Origin: Acidobacteriota bacterium
Lineage (GTDB): Bacteria; Actinomycetota; Acidimicrobiia; Spongiisociales; UBA5794
Direction of reading: 5' to 3'
NCBI GenBank assembly: GCA_022562055.1
Contig: JADFQA010000026.1
Location: 1 to 45,746, forward strand
Length of the DNA stretch: 45,746 bases
Numbering within the stretch: the stretch's first letter is position 1; each line of letters starts with the position of its first letter. Of this stretch, positions 9,143-17,520 are shown piece after piece. The position numbers were made by a program, and so were the translations under genes. The notes under the pieces were generated by a model that saw nothing but the letters and a program-made list of their open reading frames with translations, searched no databases and had not been told where the DNA came from.

Positions 9143-9940
9143 ATGGCTCGGGTCACCAACACGGACGACCTTGAGCGTATCGAAGCAGCTCTTGATCGAG
9201 CAGAAGCTGTCCTAGAGGCCTTTACACCGGGTGCGGTCGAGGCGCAGATGAAGTCCGGTGATGATCCTCTCACCGCCGCGGACCTCGCCGTGGACAAGGT
9301 CTTGCGTGAGACACTGCCCCGTGTCGGTGAAGGTTGGTTGTCAGAAGAAACCGCCGACAGTCCTGGTCGACTGTCTTGCGAAAGAACATGGATTGTCGAC
9401 CCGATCGACGGTACCCGTGAGTTCGTGCTTGGTATCCCCGAGTGGTGTGTCTCGATCGCGCTTGTTGTGCACGGCGTGGCGGTGGCCGGTGGGGTTCTCA
9501 ACCCTGGTGCCGGCCACCGTATCGTCGGTTCGATCGATGATGGTGTAACTCTGAACGGTGTCGCGGTGAGACCGACGACACGAACTTCGATCGCCGGCGC
9601 CCTGGTGCTCGCTTCTCGTTCTGAGATGAAACGTCGAGAGTGGGAACCTTTTCTTGAGACGTCGATAGCGGTCAGAACCATGGGTTCGGTCGCGTACAAG
9701 ATCGCTTGCGTCGCTGCTGGGCTTGCCGACGCAACCTGGACCCTTGTGCCAAAGAACGAATGGGACGTCGCCGGTGGTGTCGCCCTCGTCCGCGCCGCCG
9801 GCGGATCGGTCACCGGGCCGATGTTTGAACCCGTCACTTTCAACAACCCCGACCCTCTAATGCCGGGCCTCATCGTCACCAACGGCGCCCTGCGTGGGTC
9901 CGTCGAAGCGCTCATCGAGCAGGTGCGCCCAACCGGCTAG
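9143..9940 (+). CDS. cysQ: 3'(2'),5'-bisphosphate nucleotidase CysQ (inositol monophosphatase family)
   Basis: Hydrolyses PAP to AMP and keeps PAPS metabolism from stalling. The metal-binding motifs are present in order: the EE pair in LSEET, WIVDPIDGT (83-91), and the C-terminal EWDVAGG. The 265 aa length is typical. Spacing of 3 nt after the Sat-CysC gene indicates one operon and supports CysQ over inositol phosphatase. It is probably cytosolic and magnesium dependent. Confidence 0.92.
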   Translation: MARVTNTDDLERIEAALDRAEAVLEAFTPGAVEAQMKSGDDPLTAADLAVDKVLRETLPRVGEGWLSEETADSPGRLSCERTWIVDPIDGTREFVLGIPEWCVSIALVVHGVAVAGGVLNPGAGHRIVGSIDDGVTLNGVAVRPTTRTSIAGALVLASRSEMKRREWEPFLETSIAVRTMGSVAYKIACVAAGLADATWTLVPKNEWDVAGGVALVRAAGGSVTGPMFEPVTFNNPDPLMPGLIVTNGALRGSVEALIEQVRPTG

Positions 9941-10028
9941 CGCAGTCGCGTTCGGTGGCAATGTTTCGTGTTTGTTCACGGGACATTGCCGTGGGGCTCT
10001 GCGATGCTTGGTGCGGAGGTACTTCGGT

Positions 10029-10724
10029 ATGAGATTGCTTGTTGGTGTCGTCGCCTTTGCTCTGGTTGTCACTGCGTGTGGTGGAGGATCGGTTGTCGAG
10101 TCAACGTCATCCGCGGCTTCGACTTCTGGTGGGTCGTTGCAGTCCGACGCCGCGGCTCCGAGTGTGACAGATTCTCCACAGGAATCCGGCGATGTTGCAG
10201 ATACACCAGTCGATGAGGCATCACCGTCGACCACCGAAGACGTGGTTCCTAGCCGGGTCGGCGCGCCACCCGTTCTCAGCGAGACCAATTTGGGGCTCGT
10301 TGATTTGGAAGGTTGGTTGCAGTCAGACTTCACGTCGCTCGAAGAGCTGCGGGGCAAGGTTGTAGTAGTTGATTTTTGGACGTTTGGATGTATCAACTGC
10401 AAACGCACCATTCCACATCTACAGAAGTTGTACGAGACCTACCGTGACAATGGTCTCGAGATCGTCGGTGTCCACGCACCCGAATTCTCATACGAGGCCG
10501 ACGTCGACAACATCAAGCAAGCACTCATCGATCTTGGTGTTGTCTGGCCTATCGCCCTTGATACCAACAAGAAGAACTTCCGGGCATGGCAGAAGGGCCG
10601 GGCGTTCTGGCCGAGAAAGTTTGTTCTCGACAAGCAGGGCAGGATCCGTTGGGACCACATCGGCGAGGGTGCCTACGACGACCTGTCAGCCACCGTTGCG
10701 TACCTGCTTGAGGAAGACGTGTGA
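10029..10724 (+). CDS. Membrane-anchored thioredoxin-like (TlpA/DipZ-type) lipoprotein
   Basis: An extracytoplasmic redoxin. The start is set at ATG 10029 by GGAGG 9 nt upstream. The signal peptide ends in a lipobox with Cys17 (VTAC), followed by a Ser/Thr-rich linker (18-90) and a thioredoxin fold carrying Cys121-Ile-Asn-Cys124 in FGCINCKRTIPHL. The GVHAPEF segment and the overall pattern resemble the C-terminal domain of mycobacterial DipZ. The stop overlaps the CcdA-like gene by 4 nt (GTGA). I infer that the neighbour supplies electrons, giving a split DipZ arrangement that keeps secreted thiols reduced or helps cytochrome maturation. Confidence 0.88.
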   Translation: MRLLVGVVAFALVVTACGGGSVVESTSSAASTSGGSLQSDAAAPSVTDSPQESGDVADTPVDEASPSTTEDVVPSRVGAPPVLSETNLGLVDLEGWLQSDFTSLEELRGKVVVVDFWTFGCINCKRTIPHLQKLYETYRDNGLEIVGVHAPEFSYEADVDNIKQALIDLGVVWPIALDTNKKNFRAWQKGRAFWPRKFVLDKQGRIRWDHIGEGAYDDLSATVAYLLEEDV

Positions 10725-11305
10725 GTTTCGGACTTGTCGTCGAGGGTGCCCAGTCTGTGGTGCTGGCGTGCTCTCTCGGTCTTCTCATCCCTGCGTTCGG
10801 CACGGTCCTCGGTGTTCGCGCGGGTGGCCGATTACAGGGCATTGTGGTGTTCGGTGTCGCTGCTGGTTTTGGAGCGTGGCTGACCGTTGCCGGATGGAAC
10901 GGTTGGGCGACCGGACGGTTCGTGCAGATTGCGATAGTTGGTGGTGGTGTTGCGGCGTTGTGGCGCGGTGGACACGTTGTTCGACTCGGTGGCGCTGGTC
11001 TCATCGGTGTGTTTGCCGGGTTGACGTGGACACCCTGTGTGGGTGAACATTTCGGCACTGTCCTTACCGGCGGGGTGCGCGATCCGTGGCCGGCATTGGT
11101 TCCACTCATCGCATACGTCCTCGCCGTGTTGCTGATTGCCCTCGTCGGGGCGGCGGTTGTCGACTATCTGCCCGGTCTGAAGAAGCGCACCGCCGGGCCA
11201 CGGTTGCGGTACATGGGCATTGGATTTCTCGTTGCGGTGGCATTGCTTGTGGGAGCCGGCAGGTACGACGCGGTGCAAAGCCAACTCGTGCGCTGGAGCC
11301 TGTAG
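10721..11305 (+). CDS. CcdA-like transmembrane thiol-disulfide electron carrier
   Basis: A small hydrophobic protein of 194 aa with about five or six membrane segments. It has one cysteine in the first segment (Cys17 in LACSLGLLIP) and a second after TWTP (Cys106 in TPCVG), matching the paired intramembrane cysteines of CcdA/DsbD proteins, which pass electrons from cytosolic thioredoxin outward. The GTG start overlaps the stop of the redoxin gene. The sequence is divergent from textbook CcdA, so the family call rests on topology, the two cysteines and the neighbour. Confidence 0.72.
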   Translation: MSFGLVVEGAQSVVLACSLGLLIPAFGTVLGVRAGGRLQGIVVFGVAAGFGAWLTVAGWNGWATGRFVQIAIVGGGVAALWRGGHVVRLGGAGLIGVFAGLTWTPCVGEHFGTVLTGGVRDPWPALVPLIAYVLAVLLIALVGAAVVDYLPGLKKRTAGPRLRYMGIGFLVAVALLVGAGRYDAVQSQLVRWSL

Positions 11306-11366
11306 CTGTTCGGCGGACGCCATCTGACGAGGTCGCATTTCGCCCGGTCTCGTGGAGTGCTGGGTG

Positions 11367-12134
11367 TCAGAAACCTGGATCGGGAGCAGTTGCCTCTGTC
11401 AGTGAGTCACGATCGATCACGGCGAGTGTGTCAAGGAACATCTGCAGCTCGTCCCACGAGAAACAGTTTCCGCCTCCGACGAGTCTGGCGTCGGAGGCAG
11501 AGCCGCAGGTATCCGTCACCGTCAGTGCGACAAAGTAGAAGTCGCCGTTGAACGCGAGGGTCATGGTGGAAGCTGTGTCTTTTCGATAAATGGGAGCGGA
11601 ACCGTCTGGTTCAAGGTTGATCGGGGCAAGTACCGGTTCGAGCCGAAATCTAATGTCCTCGTATGAGGCGGCGTTGATCGATTCCGCTTCCGGCGGAAAT
11701 TTGCCGACCGTGAGCTCGAGGACCACCGTCGCGCCTGATCCGTTCGCACCCGCTTGTTTGCCCCCGAGGCGGTAGACATACGTGCCATTGCTGGGAAATA
11801 CAGGCACCGTCGCCTTGCTCATGACAGACACCGACGGGGAAGCGATCAGCGGTGATATCAGCGGTGCCACCACCGCAATGTTGCTGTCGCCGCTCATTAC
11901 TGCAAGCTCGGCGGAAGCCTGCTGGACTTCTGCGCTGAACTCGGGGAGGGGTAGCAGTGGAAGAGATGGATATCCGTTGTCCTTGCTGGAGTTCGACAAA
12001 ACGCAGGCAGACAGCACCAGGGATAACAAAGCCAGCAGCGGGAACACCATCGTGGTACCTAAGACCCGCAAAGGAGTCCCAGAGCCGGCAGAGGATCCGT
12101 CCTGCGCGATGCGGTGGCGCCCTACATTGGCCAT
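11367..12134 (-). CDS. Putative lipoprotein of unknown function
   Basis: A hydrophobic stretch ending in the lipobox LSAC is followed by a Ser-rich linker and a roughly 200 aa beta-rich domain without a recognised family. A CGSASDARLVGGGNC segment near the C-terminus could form a disulfide. The start is uncertain. ATG 12134 lies 4 nt after the stop of the SnoaL-like gene and suits an operon, but places the lipobox at about residue 44; a TTG near 12083 or ATG 12050 would give a more normal signal length. It is likely surface-attached; no function can be assigned. Confidence 0.7.
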   Translation of the reverse strand: MANVGRHRIAQDGSSAGSGTPLRVLGTTMVFPLLALLSLVLSACVLSNSSKDNGYPSLPLLPLPEFSAEVQQASAELAVMSGDSNIAVVAPLISPLIASPSVSVMSKATVPVFPSNGTYVYRLGGKQAGANGSGATVVLELTVGKFPPEAESINAASYEDIRFRLEPVLAPINLEPDGSAPIYRKDTASTMTLAFNGDFYFVALTVTDTCGSASDARLVGGGNCFSWDELQMFLDTLAVIDRDSLTEATAPDPGF

Positions 12135-12138
12135 CGTC

Positions 12139-12520
12139 TCATTGGGGTATCGGTGTGCCCTGATGGAACACCATCTGCCAGGTCTCGCCTTTGCTCCGCC
12201 AGATCGAACTTCGTACCGTGTACGAGTCTGTGTCGAAGTCCGGCGATGAGTGCCGACAGCGGTAGGTCACCAGAATGAGGCCGTCGGCCAGCTCGTTGGT
12301 CTCGAAGTTGCTGACGGTTCGAGTGGCTTGCGAAGTCTCTGTCGATGCGACGAGGTGGGCAATGGTCTCCTGTTTGGTCCACACCCGGCCTGAGGCGCCG
12401 AATTCGGTGAAGTCGTCTGCGAGCAGGCGTTGCAAGCACCGGTGCCGACGATCGCGTGTCCGAGTCGAGCAGGCGCTCTTCTAGGACGAGGACGTGTGCG
12501 GCGATCTGGTCACTGTTCAT
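12139..12520 (-). pseudogene. SnoaL/DUF4440-like (NTF2 fold) gene with a frameshift
   Basis: The C-terminal 98 residues (RLLADDFTEFGASGRVWTK onward, ending FHQGTPIPQ) are a typical DUF4440/SnoaL-like domain but lack the first helix. That helix is found in the neighbouring frame from ATG 12520 (MNSDQIAAHVLVLEERLL...APVL). The two join smoothly as APVL-QRLLADDF if one base is removed near 12433-12437. So a single-base insertion, or a sequencing error, splits a gene of about 126 codons. These small domains are often ketosteroid-isomerase-like; no substrate can be inferred. It lies 4 nt upstream of the lipoprotein gene. Confidence 0.75.
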
Positions 12521-12615
12521 ACGAACAGACTGTCGGCTCATTGGATGGACTCGCCCAGGTGGGTTCGAACGTGACGCGCCGGCTACCGGACTCCAAGTTG
12601 CGTGAAGATGGCGCG

Positions 12616-13518
12616 TCATCGGGCAAGGTGGTGTTCGCCACGAGATTCGGCGAGTTTGATCTGCTTCTGTCGTTCAGCGAAACGACTCTTGCGGTTGTCC
12701 GTGATGGTGTCGAAACACGCCGGGCAGGTCACACCCACGGCGTAACGCGGGTCGTCTCGATCTTGTGGTGTAACCACGCTGTTGCAGCTTGGGCACTGAT
12801 CGTTGTCTCCAGGGATGAGACCATGCCCTACAGATACCCGTCGGTCGAAGACATAACACTCACCGCTCCACGTCGAGTTCTCCGCAGGCGTCGATTCAAG
12901 ATATTTCAGGATCCCGCCATCGAGTTGGTACACCTGCTCGAAGCCTTGATCTTTCATCCAGGCCGTAGCTTTCTCACATCGGATCCCGCCGGTACAAAAC
13001 ATGGCTACCGCCGGTTTGTCCGTGAGCTGGGGCGTCTCGGCCACCCAGGTGGGGAAGTCCCGGAAGGAGTCCGTTGCAGGGTTGAGCGCGTCGGTGAAGG
13101 TGCCAATGGCGAATTCGTAGTCGTTGCGGGTATCGATCACAACAACGTTTGGGTCGTTTATCAGCTCGTTCCACTCTGATGGTGGGACACGGATACCCGA
13201 GTTACCAACCGAGTTGACCGCGCCGACACCGAGGGAGACGATCTCGTCCTTGAGGCGAACCTTGAGCCTGAGAAATGGCGGTTCCTCCGCCGTTGAGCGC
13301 TTCTCTTGTATGTCAGCAAAACGGCGGTCTGCTCGGATGAAATTCATGACCGCGTCGATACCCACGTCAGGCCCAGCGATCGTCCCGTTGATGCCCTCGT
13401 CAGCGAGCAAGATCGTGCCAAGAACCCGGTTGTCTTCGCAGACGCGGCGAAGTGCATCCTGGAAATCTCCGAAATCAGAGAAATCAACAAATTTGTAAAA
13501 CGCTGTGATCAGGAACAT
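12616..13518 (-). CDS. trhO: tRNA uridine(34) hydroxylase (rhodanese family, YceA)
   Basis: Installs the 5-hydroxyl on wobble uridine-34 of tRNAs, the first step to cmo5U/mo5U. The protein has an N-terminal ferredoxin-like domain, a central rhodanese domain with the active loop FCTGGIRCEKA (catalytic Cys175, second Cys180), and a C-terminal zinc-type cluster formed by CPSC and CPAC. The 300 aa length fits the TrhO family. The nearest tRNA gene is tRNA-Lys about 0.7 kb away, but no operon link is seen. The ATG start is at the beginning of conserved sequence. Confidence 0.93.
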   Translation of the reverse strand: MFLITAFYKFVDFSDFGDFQDALRRVCEDNRVLGTILLADEGINGTIAGPDVGIDAVMNFIRADRRFADIQEKRSTAEEPPFLRLKVRLKDEIVSLGVGAVNSVGNSGIRVPPSEWNELINDPNVVVIDTRNDYEFAIGTFTDALNPATDSFRDFPTWVAETPQLTDKPAVAMFCTGGIRCEKATAWMKDQGFEQVYQLDGGILKYLESTPAENSTWSGECYVFDRRVSVGHGLIPGDNDQCPSCNSVVTPQDRDDPRYAVGVTCPACFDTITDNRKSRFAERQKQIKLAESRGEHHLAR

Positions 13519-13530
13519 GGCCCACCCGTG

Positions 13531-13948
13531 ATGTCAGCCGGTACGGTAGTACGCGCTCCTCGGAGGGAGCTTTCCGTGTCGGTCTGGCGGGTGCCGCCGT
13601 TCCAGCGGGCGGCTATCGACGGCTCAATCTGGGTATCGGGCAGTGACTTTGACGCTGCCCGAGCCGGCGCTGGTTACGTCCCCGCGTTGTGGAGTTCTAA
13701 GGATGGAACGGCCTGAATACGTGTGGCCCCGGACGACGTGACCACGGCGATCCCCTTCATCGTGATCGATACACCCGGCATCCGACTTGGTGTCTGGCCG
13801 CCGCCGTACAGCCTGATCGATGGACCCGTTCAGATCTTCATGGCCGACAGACTCCAACCAACTGGTTGATCTGCTCCTCAATGCAGGTCTCATCAACATG
13901 CTCGGCTCGATCGCGGCATATCGGCCGAGTGCGAAATACCGGTACTGA
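13531..13948 (+). pseudogene. Possible decayed gene fragment(s), unidentified
   Basis: No intact gene fills the roughly 700 bp between trhO and tRNA-Lys. Three protein-like pieces appear on the plus strand in changing frames. The first is GSIWVSGSDFDAA...ALWSSKDGTA up to 13716, reminiscent of BNR/beta-propeller repeats. The second is IPFIVIDTPGIRLGVWPPP from GTG 13723. The third is LVDLLLNAGLINMLGSIAAY ending at the TGA 13946-13948. The order and spacing look like one gene broken by two frameshifts, but I cannot name a family and the pieces could be chance. Confidence 0.3.
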
Positions 13949-14232
13949 AAGGTGGGGAGCCTTGCCTGAGAATCTGGAGGATTTTCAAAGCGACCCGTCG
14001 CCGACGGAGGAGGCGAAAGGGGCGTGACCGTCCAGCAACGCTGGGCCGCGGTTCCAAACGCACACGATGGGCGAGAGGCATACCTGAACCACACGGTACG
14101 ACTTGCCTTATTCCACACTGAAGTTGTGGAGCAACCGTGCCCGGGGACGCGAAATCGGAGGGAGGAGAGGTGGGTAGTGGTGTCGAGGCTCGGCAGAGAC
14201 TCGAAAGCCACGGGGAGACAGACCTTCTTTCG

Positions 14233-14305
14233 TGGGCCCGGTGGGAATCGAACCCACGACCTCCGGATTAAAAGTCCGCTGCTCTACCGATTGAGCTACA
14301 GGCCC
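14233..14305 (-). tRNA. tRNA-Lys (anticodon TTT)
   Basis: The minus strand reads GGGCCTG ... CGGGCCC plus discriminator A, giving a 7-bp acceptor stem with one G-U pair. The D-arm box (TAGCTCAATCGGTAGAGCA), the anticodon loop CTTTTAA and the T-arm GGTTCGATTCC are all standard. The length is 73 nt, and CCA is not encoded. Anticodon TTT reads AAA/AAG lysine codons. Confidence 0.97.
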
Positions 14306-14342
14306 GCGGCGGAAAGAGTAGTCGCTCACAGACCCCCCAGCT

Positions 14343-14398
14343 CCCTGTTCTGGCGTCCAATCGTGCCGGATACGGCACGATTGGACGCCAGAACAGGG
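14343..14398. repeat. Perfect 26-bp inverted repeat (hairpin element, copy A)
   Basis: Arms 14343-14368 and 14373-14398 are perfect inverse complements around the loop GATA. The inner 46 nt (14348-14393) start with TTCTGGCG and end with CGCCAGAA, the same ends and length as copy B at 44228-44273 and close to copy C at 38120-38168. It lies 17 nt downstream of the minus-strand gene ending at 14416 and before tRNA-Lys. There is no T run on either side, so it is not a standard intrinsic terminator; it is more like a REP/MITE-type extragenic element. Confidence 0.9.
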
Positions 14399-14415
14399 AT
14401 TTTGACGGGCGTCTG

Positions 14416-14943
14416 TCACGAACGTGGGGTTGGCTCCGGATCGGGGACCGCACGGATCCCGCGGGGGCGGGCGGCCACTTCCCACGGGCGAGCTATGACA
14501 TTCCAGGCGAGAATGACAGCGGCGAGGGGGACACCGAGATTCGATTCGACCGTCACCGTGTTGTACGAAACCAAGGATCCTCGGATCTCCGCGATCGGCG
14601 TACTACCGACGTTGATGTGCCACCTGCGAGGCCGTGGGTGCGAGATCAGCTCGTACGAAAACATCGGGCTGGAGATATTCCAACGCCGTCCGAACAGCGA
14701 CCTTCTCGTGATCCAAGCGAGCCGCGGGTCATCACTCGTGACAAGGTTGACGACACCTTCACCGTCGGGTTCGAGAAGCCAGCGATCACCGTCGATTGTC
14801 GACACGTCGGTCACGAACTGGCGTGGGTAGCGTCGCATTGTCGCAATCGTTTGGCCAGCGGACTCAAGCGACCATTCATTCGAGAAAGCGGCGCTTTTCA
14901 TCGCGGCCGTGCCCGTGATCATGCGCCGTGTTGGTGCGTGCAT
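14416..14943 (-). CDS. Conserved-looking protein of unknown function with C-terminal hydrophobic segment
   Basis: A 175 aa protein with a beta-rich middle (DRWLLEPDGEGVVNLV, RRWNISSPMFSYEL) and one hydrophobic stretch near the end (VPLAAVILAWNVIARPW) followed by a basic, proline-rich tail. The pattern is loosely like LURP-one/scramblase-like domains, but I do not recognise the family with confidence. Codon use is normal and the frame is uninterrupted. It is divergent from the exonuclease gene, with 55 bp between starts. An internal ATG (MKSAAFSNEW) is an alternative start. The 3' flank carries hairpin element A. Confidence 0.6.
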   Translation of the reverse strand: MHAPTRRMITGTAAMKSAAFSNEWSLESAGQTIATMRRYPRQFVTDVSTIDGDRWLLEPDGEGVVNLVTSDDPRLAWITRRSLFGRRWNISSPMFSYELISHPRPRRWHINVGSTPIAEIRGSLVSYNTVTVESNLGVPLAAVILAWNVIARPWEVAARPRGIRAVPDPEPTPRS

Positions 14944-14998
14944 ACCTCAACCGTAGCCCTCGCGGCGCCCAACTGTCGCCGGCGGTACGATTGTGGGC

Positions 14999-15874
14999 AT
15001 GAAGCTGCACCTCCTCGACGGCACCTACGAGCTGTTTCGTTCTCACTTTGGTGCGCCGTCGCGCAAGGCGCCCGACGGCCGAGAGGTTGGCGCCACCTAC
15101 GGGATCATTGCCTCGACGCTGTCGCTTCTCGACACCGCAGGCGTCACGCACCTTGGGGCGGCTTTCGACTCCGTGATTCGTTCCTTCAGAAACGACGTGT
15201 TTCCCGGGTACAAGGACGGCGAGGGGATTGACGAAGATCTCCTGGCGCAGTTCGCACTCGCTGAGCGGGCATTGAAATCAATCGGTGTTGTTGTCTGGTC
15301 GATGTACGAATTCGAAGCCGACGATGCGTTGGCGACGGCTGCGGCGCGCTGGGCTCCCGATGTTGAGCAGGTCGTCGTGTGTACTCCGGACAAGGACATG
15401 GCGCAGCTCTATTGGGATCCGAAGGTAGTTGGGTACGACCGTCGCCGAGAGATCTTCATGGACGCCGCGGGAGTTGTCGAGAAGTTCGGTGTCGACCCCA
15501 AGTCGATCCCCGACTACTTGGCCCTCGTGGGAGACACGGCCGACGCGATTCCGGGTCTGCGAGGTTGGGGGGCAAAATCGTCGTCCATCATCCTGGGCTG
15601 CTACAAGACGTTGGAGAATATTCCACTTGAGGCGTCACGTTGGGCGGTGAAGGTGCGCGGCGCGGAGAAGCTTTGTCTCACACTTCGTGAAAACATGGGT
15701 GATGCGGTGCTGTACAGATTTCTCGCAAAGCTCAGATACGATGTGCCGATACTCGAGACCCTTGAGGACCTTGAGTGGAAGGGTGCCCATCTGGAGCACT
15801 TCACCAAGCTTTGTGACGAACTCGGATTTGGTCGCTTGGTCGAACGTCCGAAACGGTGGCAGAACCCGTCCTAA
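14999..15874 (+). CDS. 5'-3' exonuclease (PolA N-terminal/FEN family)
   Basis: A free-standing flap/5'-exonuclease of 291 aa. Visible family features are the N-terminal LLDGTYELFR, the acidic metal-site motifs in FEADDALATA and VCTPDKDMAQL, and the helix-hairpin-helix segment GDTADAIPGLRGWGAKSS that binds DNA. It lacks any polymerase domain. It would remove 5' flaps, RNA primers or act in repair. ATG 14999 is preferred; a GTG two codons upstream is possible. Its last 4 nt overlap the convergent flavoprotein gene. Confidence 0.9.
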   Translation: MKLHLLDGTYELFRSHFGAPSRKAPDGREVGATYGIIASTLSLLDTAGVTHLGAAFDSVIRSFRNDVFPGYKDGEGIDEDLLAQFALAERALKSIGVVVWSMYEFEADDALATAAARWAPDVEQVVVCTPDKDMAQLYWDPKVVGYDRRREIFMDAAGVVEKFGVDPKSIPDYLALVGDTADAIPGLRGWGAKSSSIILGCYKTLENIPLEASRWAVKVRGAEKLCLTLRENMGDAVLYRFLAKLRYDVPILETLEDLEWKGAHLEHFTKLCDELGFGRLVERPKRWQNPS

Positions 15875-17280
15875 CCGCTTGATAAGCGATTGTCATGTAT
15901 TGCGGTGAGGGCCGCTCGGTACCCGGGCATTCCATGGAATCCTGGGCCCGGCGTCGCGGCTGCTGATGCTAAGTAGACGCCTTTCCCGATGCGATGTGGG
16001 TGGCGGATGAGACGTGGTCGCCGAATGACAGCGCTGACGCCGAACTGTCCCATCCCGAGGTCGCCACCGACAAGATTCGCGTTCGAGCGTTCCAGTTCCG
16101 CTGGTGACGACACTGTCCGACGTAGTATCAATTTGGAGAAACCTGGGGCGAATCGTTCAACCTGACTCTCGATCGCCTCGGTCACATCGCTCGCCCATCC
16201 GTTTGGCACGTGTGCGTATGCCCACGCTGTGTGTTTCCCCGCCGGGGCACGTGTAGGGTCAACAACGCTCGGTTGCGTCAAGATCACAAACGGTTGATCG
16301 GATACCCTTCCGTTCCACATTGCCAGCTCGCTCGCCTCGATCTCAGCAACGGTACCGCCGAGGTGCACCGTCGCTGAGGCAGCGCAGATTGGATCTGACC
16401 ACGGGATTGCGCCATCAAGAGCCCAGTCGAGCTTGAATATCCCGGGGCCGCGTTTCGACTTTGCTAGACGCCTACTGACAGACGGAAATAGGGTGTCGCC
16501 GGCAATCCTCCCGGCCGCGGGGCCGGATGTCGCCAACAGGATCGCTGACGATGGTACGAGATCTGAGATGCTTGTGATACGTGTGTCCACATGGATGGTC
16601 CCACCGCTGCCAACGACGATCCGCTCAAGTGCGTCGATGACAGACTGGGTTCCACCGCTGACAACCGGCCACCCGACCGTTCGAGCAGCGGCTGCCAGGA
16701 TGAGGCCCACTCCAGTCACGCCGCGGACGGTGAAGGGCGCAACGGCGTGGGCCGCTATCCCTGCAAACAACAGGCCGGCCTCGTCGGTGTCGAATCGTCT
16801 GGCGCGCAGGTCGGCTCGCCGAAGAGCTCGGAACGCAAAGGATACGGCACGGGGCAGGTCCCGCATCGCTGGAAATGGCGCGGAAAACGCGATCCGAGTT
16901 GTCGCATCGACGTGGGTGGCTGAGGACGCTAGCCATCGATCCCACAACGCATCATCGAGGCCGACAAGGCCCGTATCTGGAGCCAAGCCGACCGCGGGTG
17001 CGTTGTCGCGAGGATGTGCAACCGCGACGATTGGGTTGAGGTACTCGACTTGACCATTCACCCCGAGGTCCGAGAACGCTGGGGAGAGGACAGCCATCGG
17101 CACCACTGACGCCCCTACGTCGTGCACGAATCCCGGTCTTCCAAGGTCGACAGTGCGGCCGGCACCTCCAATCGTGCTGGTCGCCTCGTACAAGTTCACT
17201 ACCCAGCCGCGCTGGGCGAGAAGCGCGCCCGCAGTGAGGCCGTTCACTCCGCATCCAACAATTGTCGCCGTCCGGTTCAT
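15871..17280 (-). CDS. FAD-dependent oxidoreductase, phytoene dehydrogenase-like
   Basis: The N-terminal dinucleotide fold (TIVGCGVNGLTAGALLAQRG then the acidic end LYEA) and the GGAGRT segment are typical of the CrtI/amine-oxidase group. The C-terminal FAD motif is VYLASAAATPGPGFHGMPGY, matching the carotenoid desaturase tail. The 469 aa length fits. Start ATG 17280 gives MNRTATIVG, the usual family beginning; the frame is open 10 codons further. No phytoene synthase or other carotenoid gene is nearby, so the substrate is unknown. It is possibly membrane-associated. Confidence 0.85.
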   Translation of the reverse strand: MNRTATIVGCGVNGLTAGALLAQRGWVVNLYEATSTIGGAGRTVDLGRPGFVHDVGASVVPMAVLSPAFSDLGVNGQVEYLNPIVAVAHPRDNAPAVGLAPDTGLVGLDDALWDRWLASSATHVDATTRIAFSAPFPAMRDLPRAVSFAFRALRRADLRARRFDTDEAGLLFAGIAAHAVAPFTVRGVTGVGLILAAAARTVGWPVVSGGTQSVIDALERIVVGSGGTIHVDTRITSISDLVPSSAILLATSGPAAGRIAGDTLFPSVSRRLAKSKRGPGIFKLDWALDGAIPWSDPICAASATVHLGGTVAEIEASELAMWNGRVSDQPFVILTQPSVVDPTRAPAGKHTAWAYAHVPNGWASDVTEAIESQVERFAPGFSKLILRRTVSSPAELERSNANLVGGDLGMGQFGVSAVIRRPRLIRHPHRIGKGVYLASAAATPGPGFHGMPGYRAALTAIHDNRLSSG

Positions 17281-17520
17281 CCGTTGAGTATTGCAGCGGC
17301 CGAGCTTCACTCAACACGTTTTTGGAGGCCTCCGACGGAGGCGTTGTCTTGGCGATCCGGGCGTCTCGACAGAGACAAGTCCGCACCGCAGGTGGTACCT
17401 CTAGCTTTCAGAGAACCTCGCAGCGCCGGTCCGAATCGGCGTTTTGAAGAAGGCACCAACTGTTTTCTGTTTTGCGTGCTAGCTCGTACGAAATCCGCCG
17501 AGCTGTGACCTCGGGGCGGG

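Noticed and set aside
12430-13179. Plus-strand open frame of 249 codons
   Set aside because: Antisense to trhO, whose rhodanese motif and C-terminal cysteines are unmistakable; no ribosome site or domain on the plus strand.
13551-13572. Short hairpin GCTCC...GGAGC followed by TTT
   Set aside because: Stem is only 5 bp and no gene end precedes it on that strand; too weak for a terminator call.
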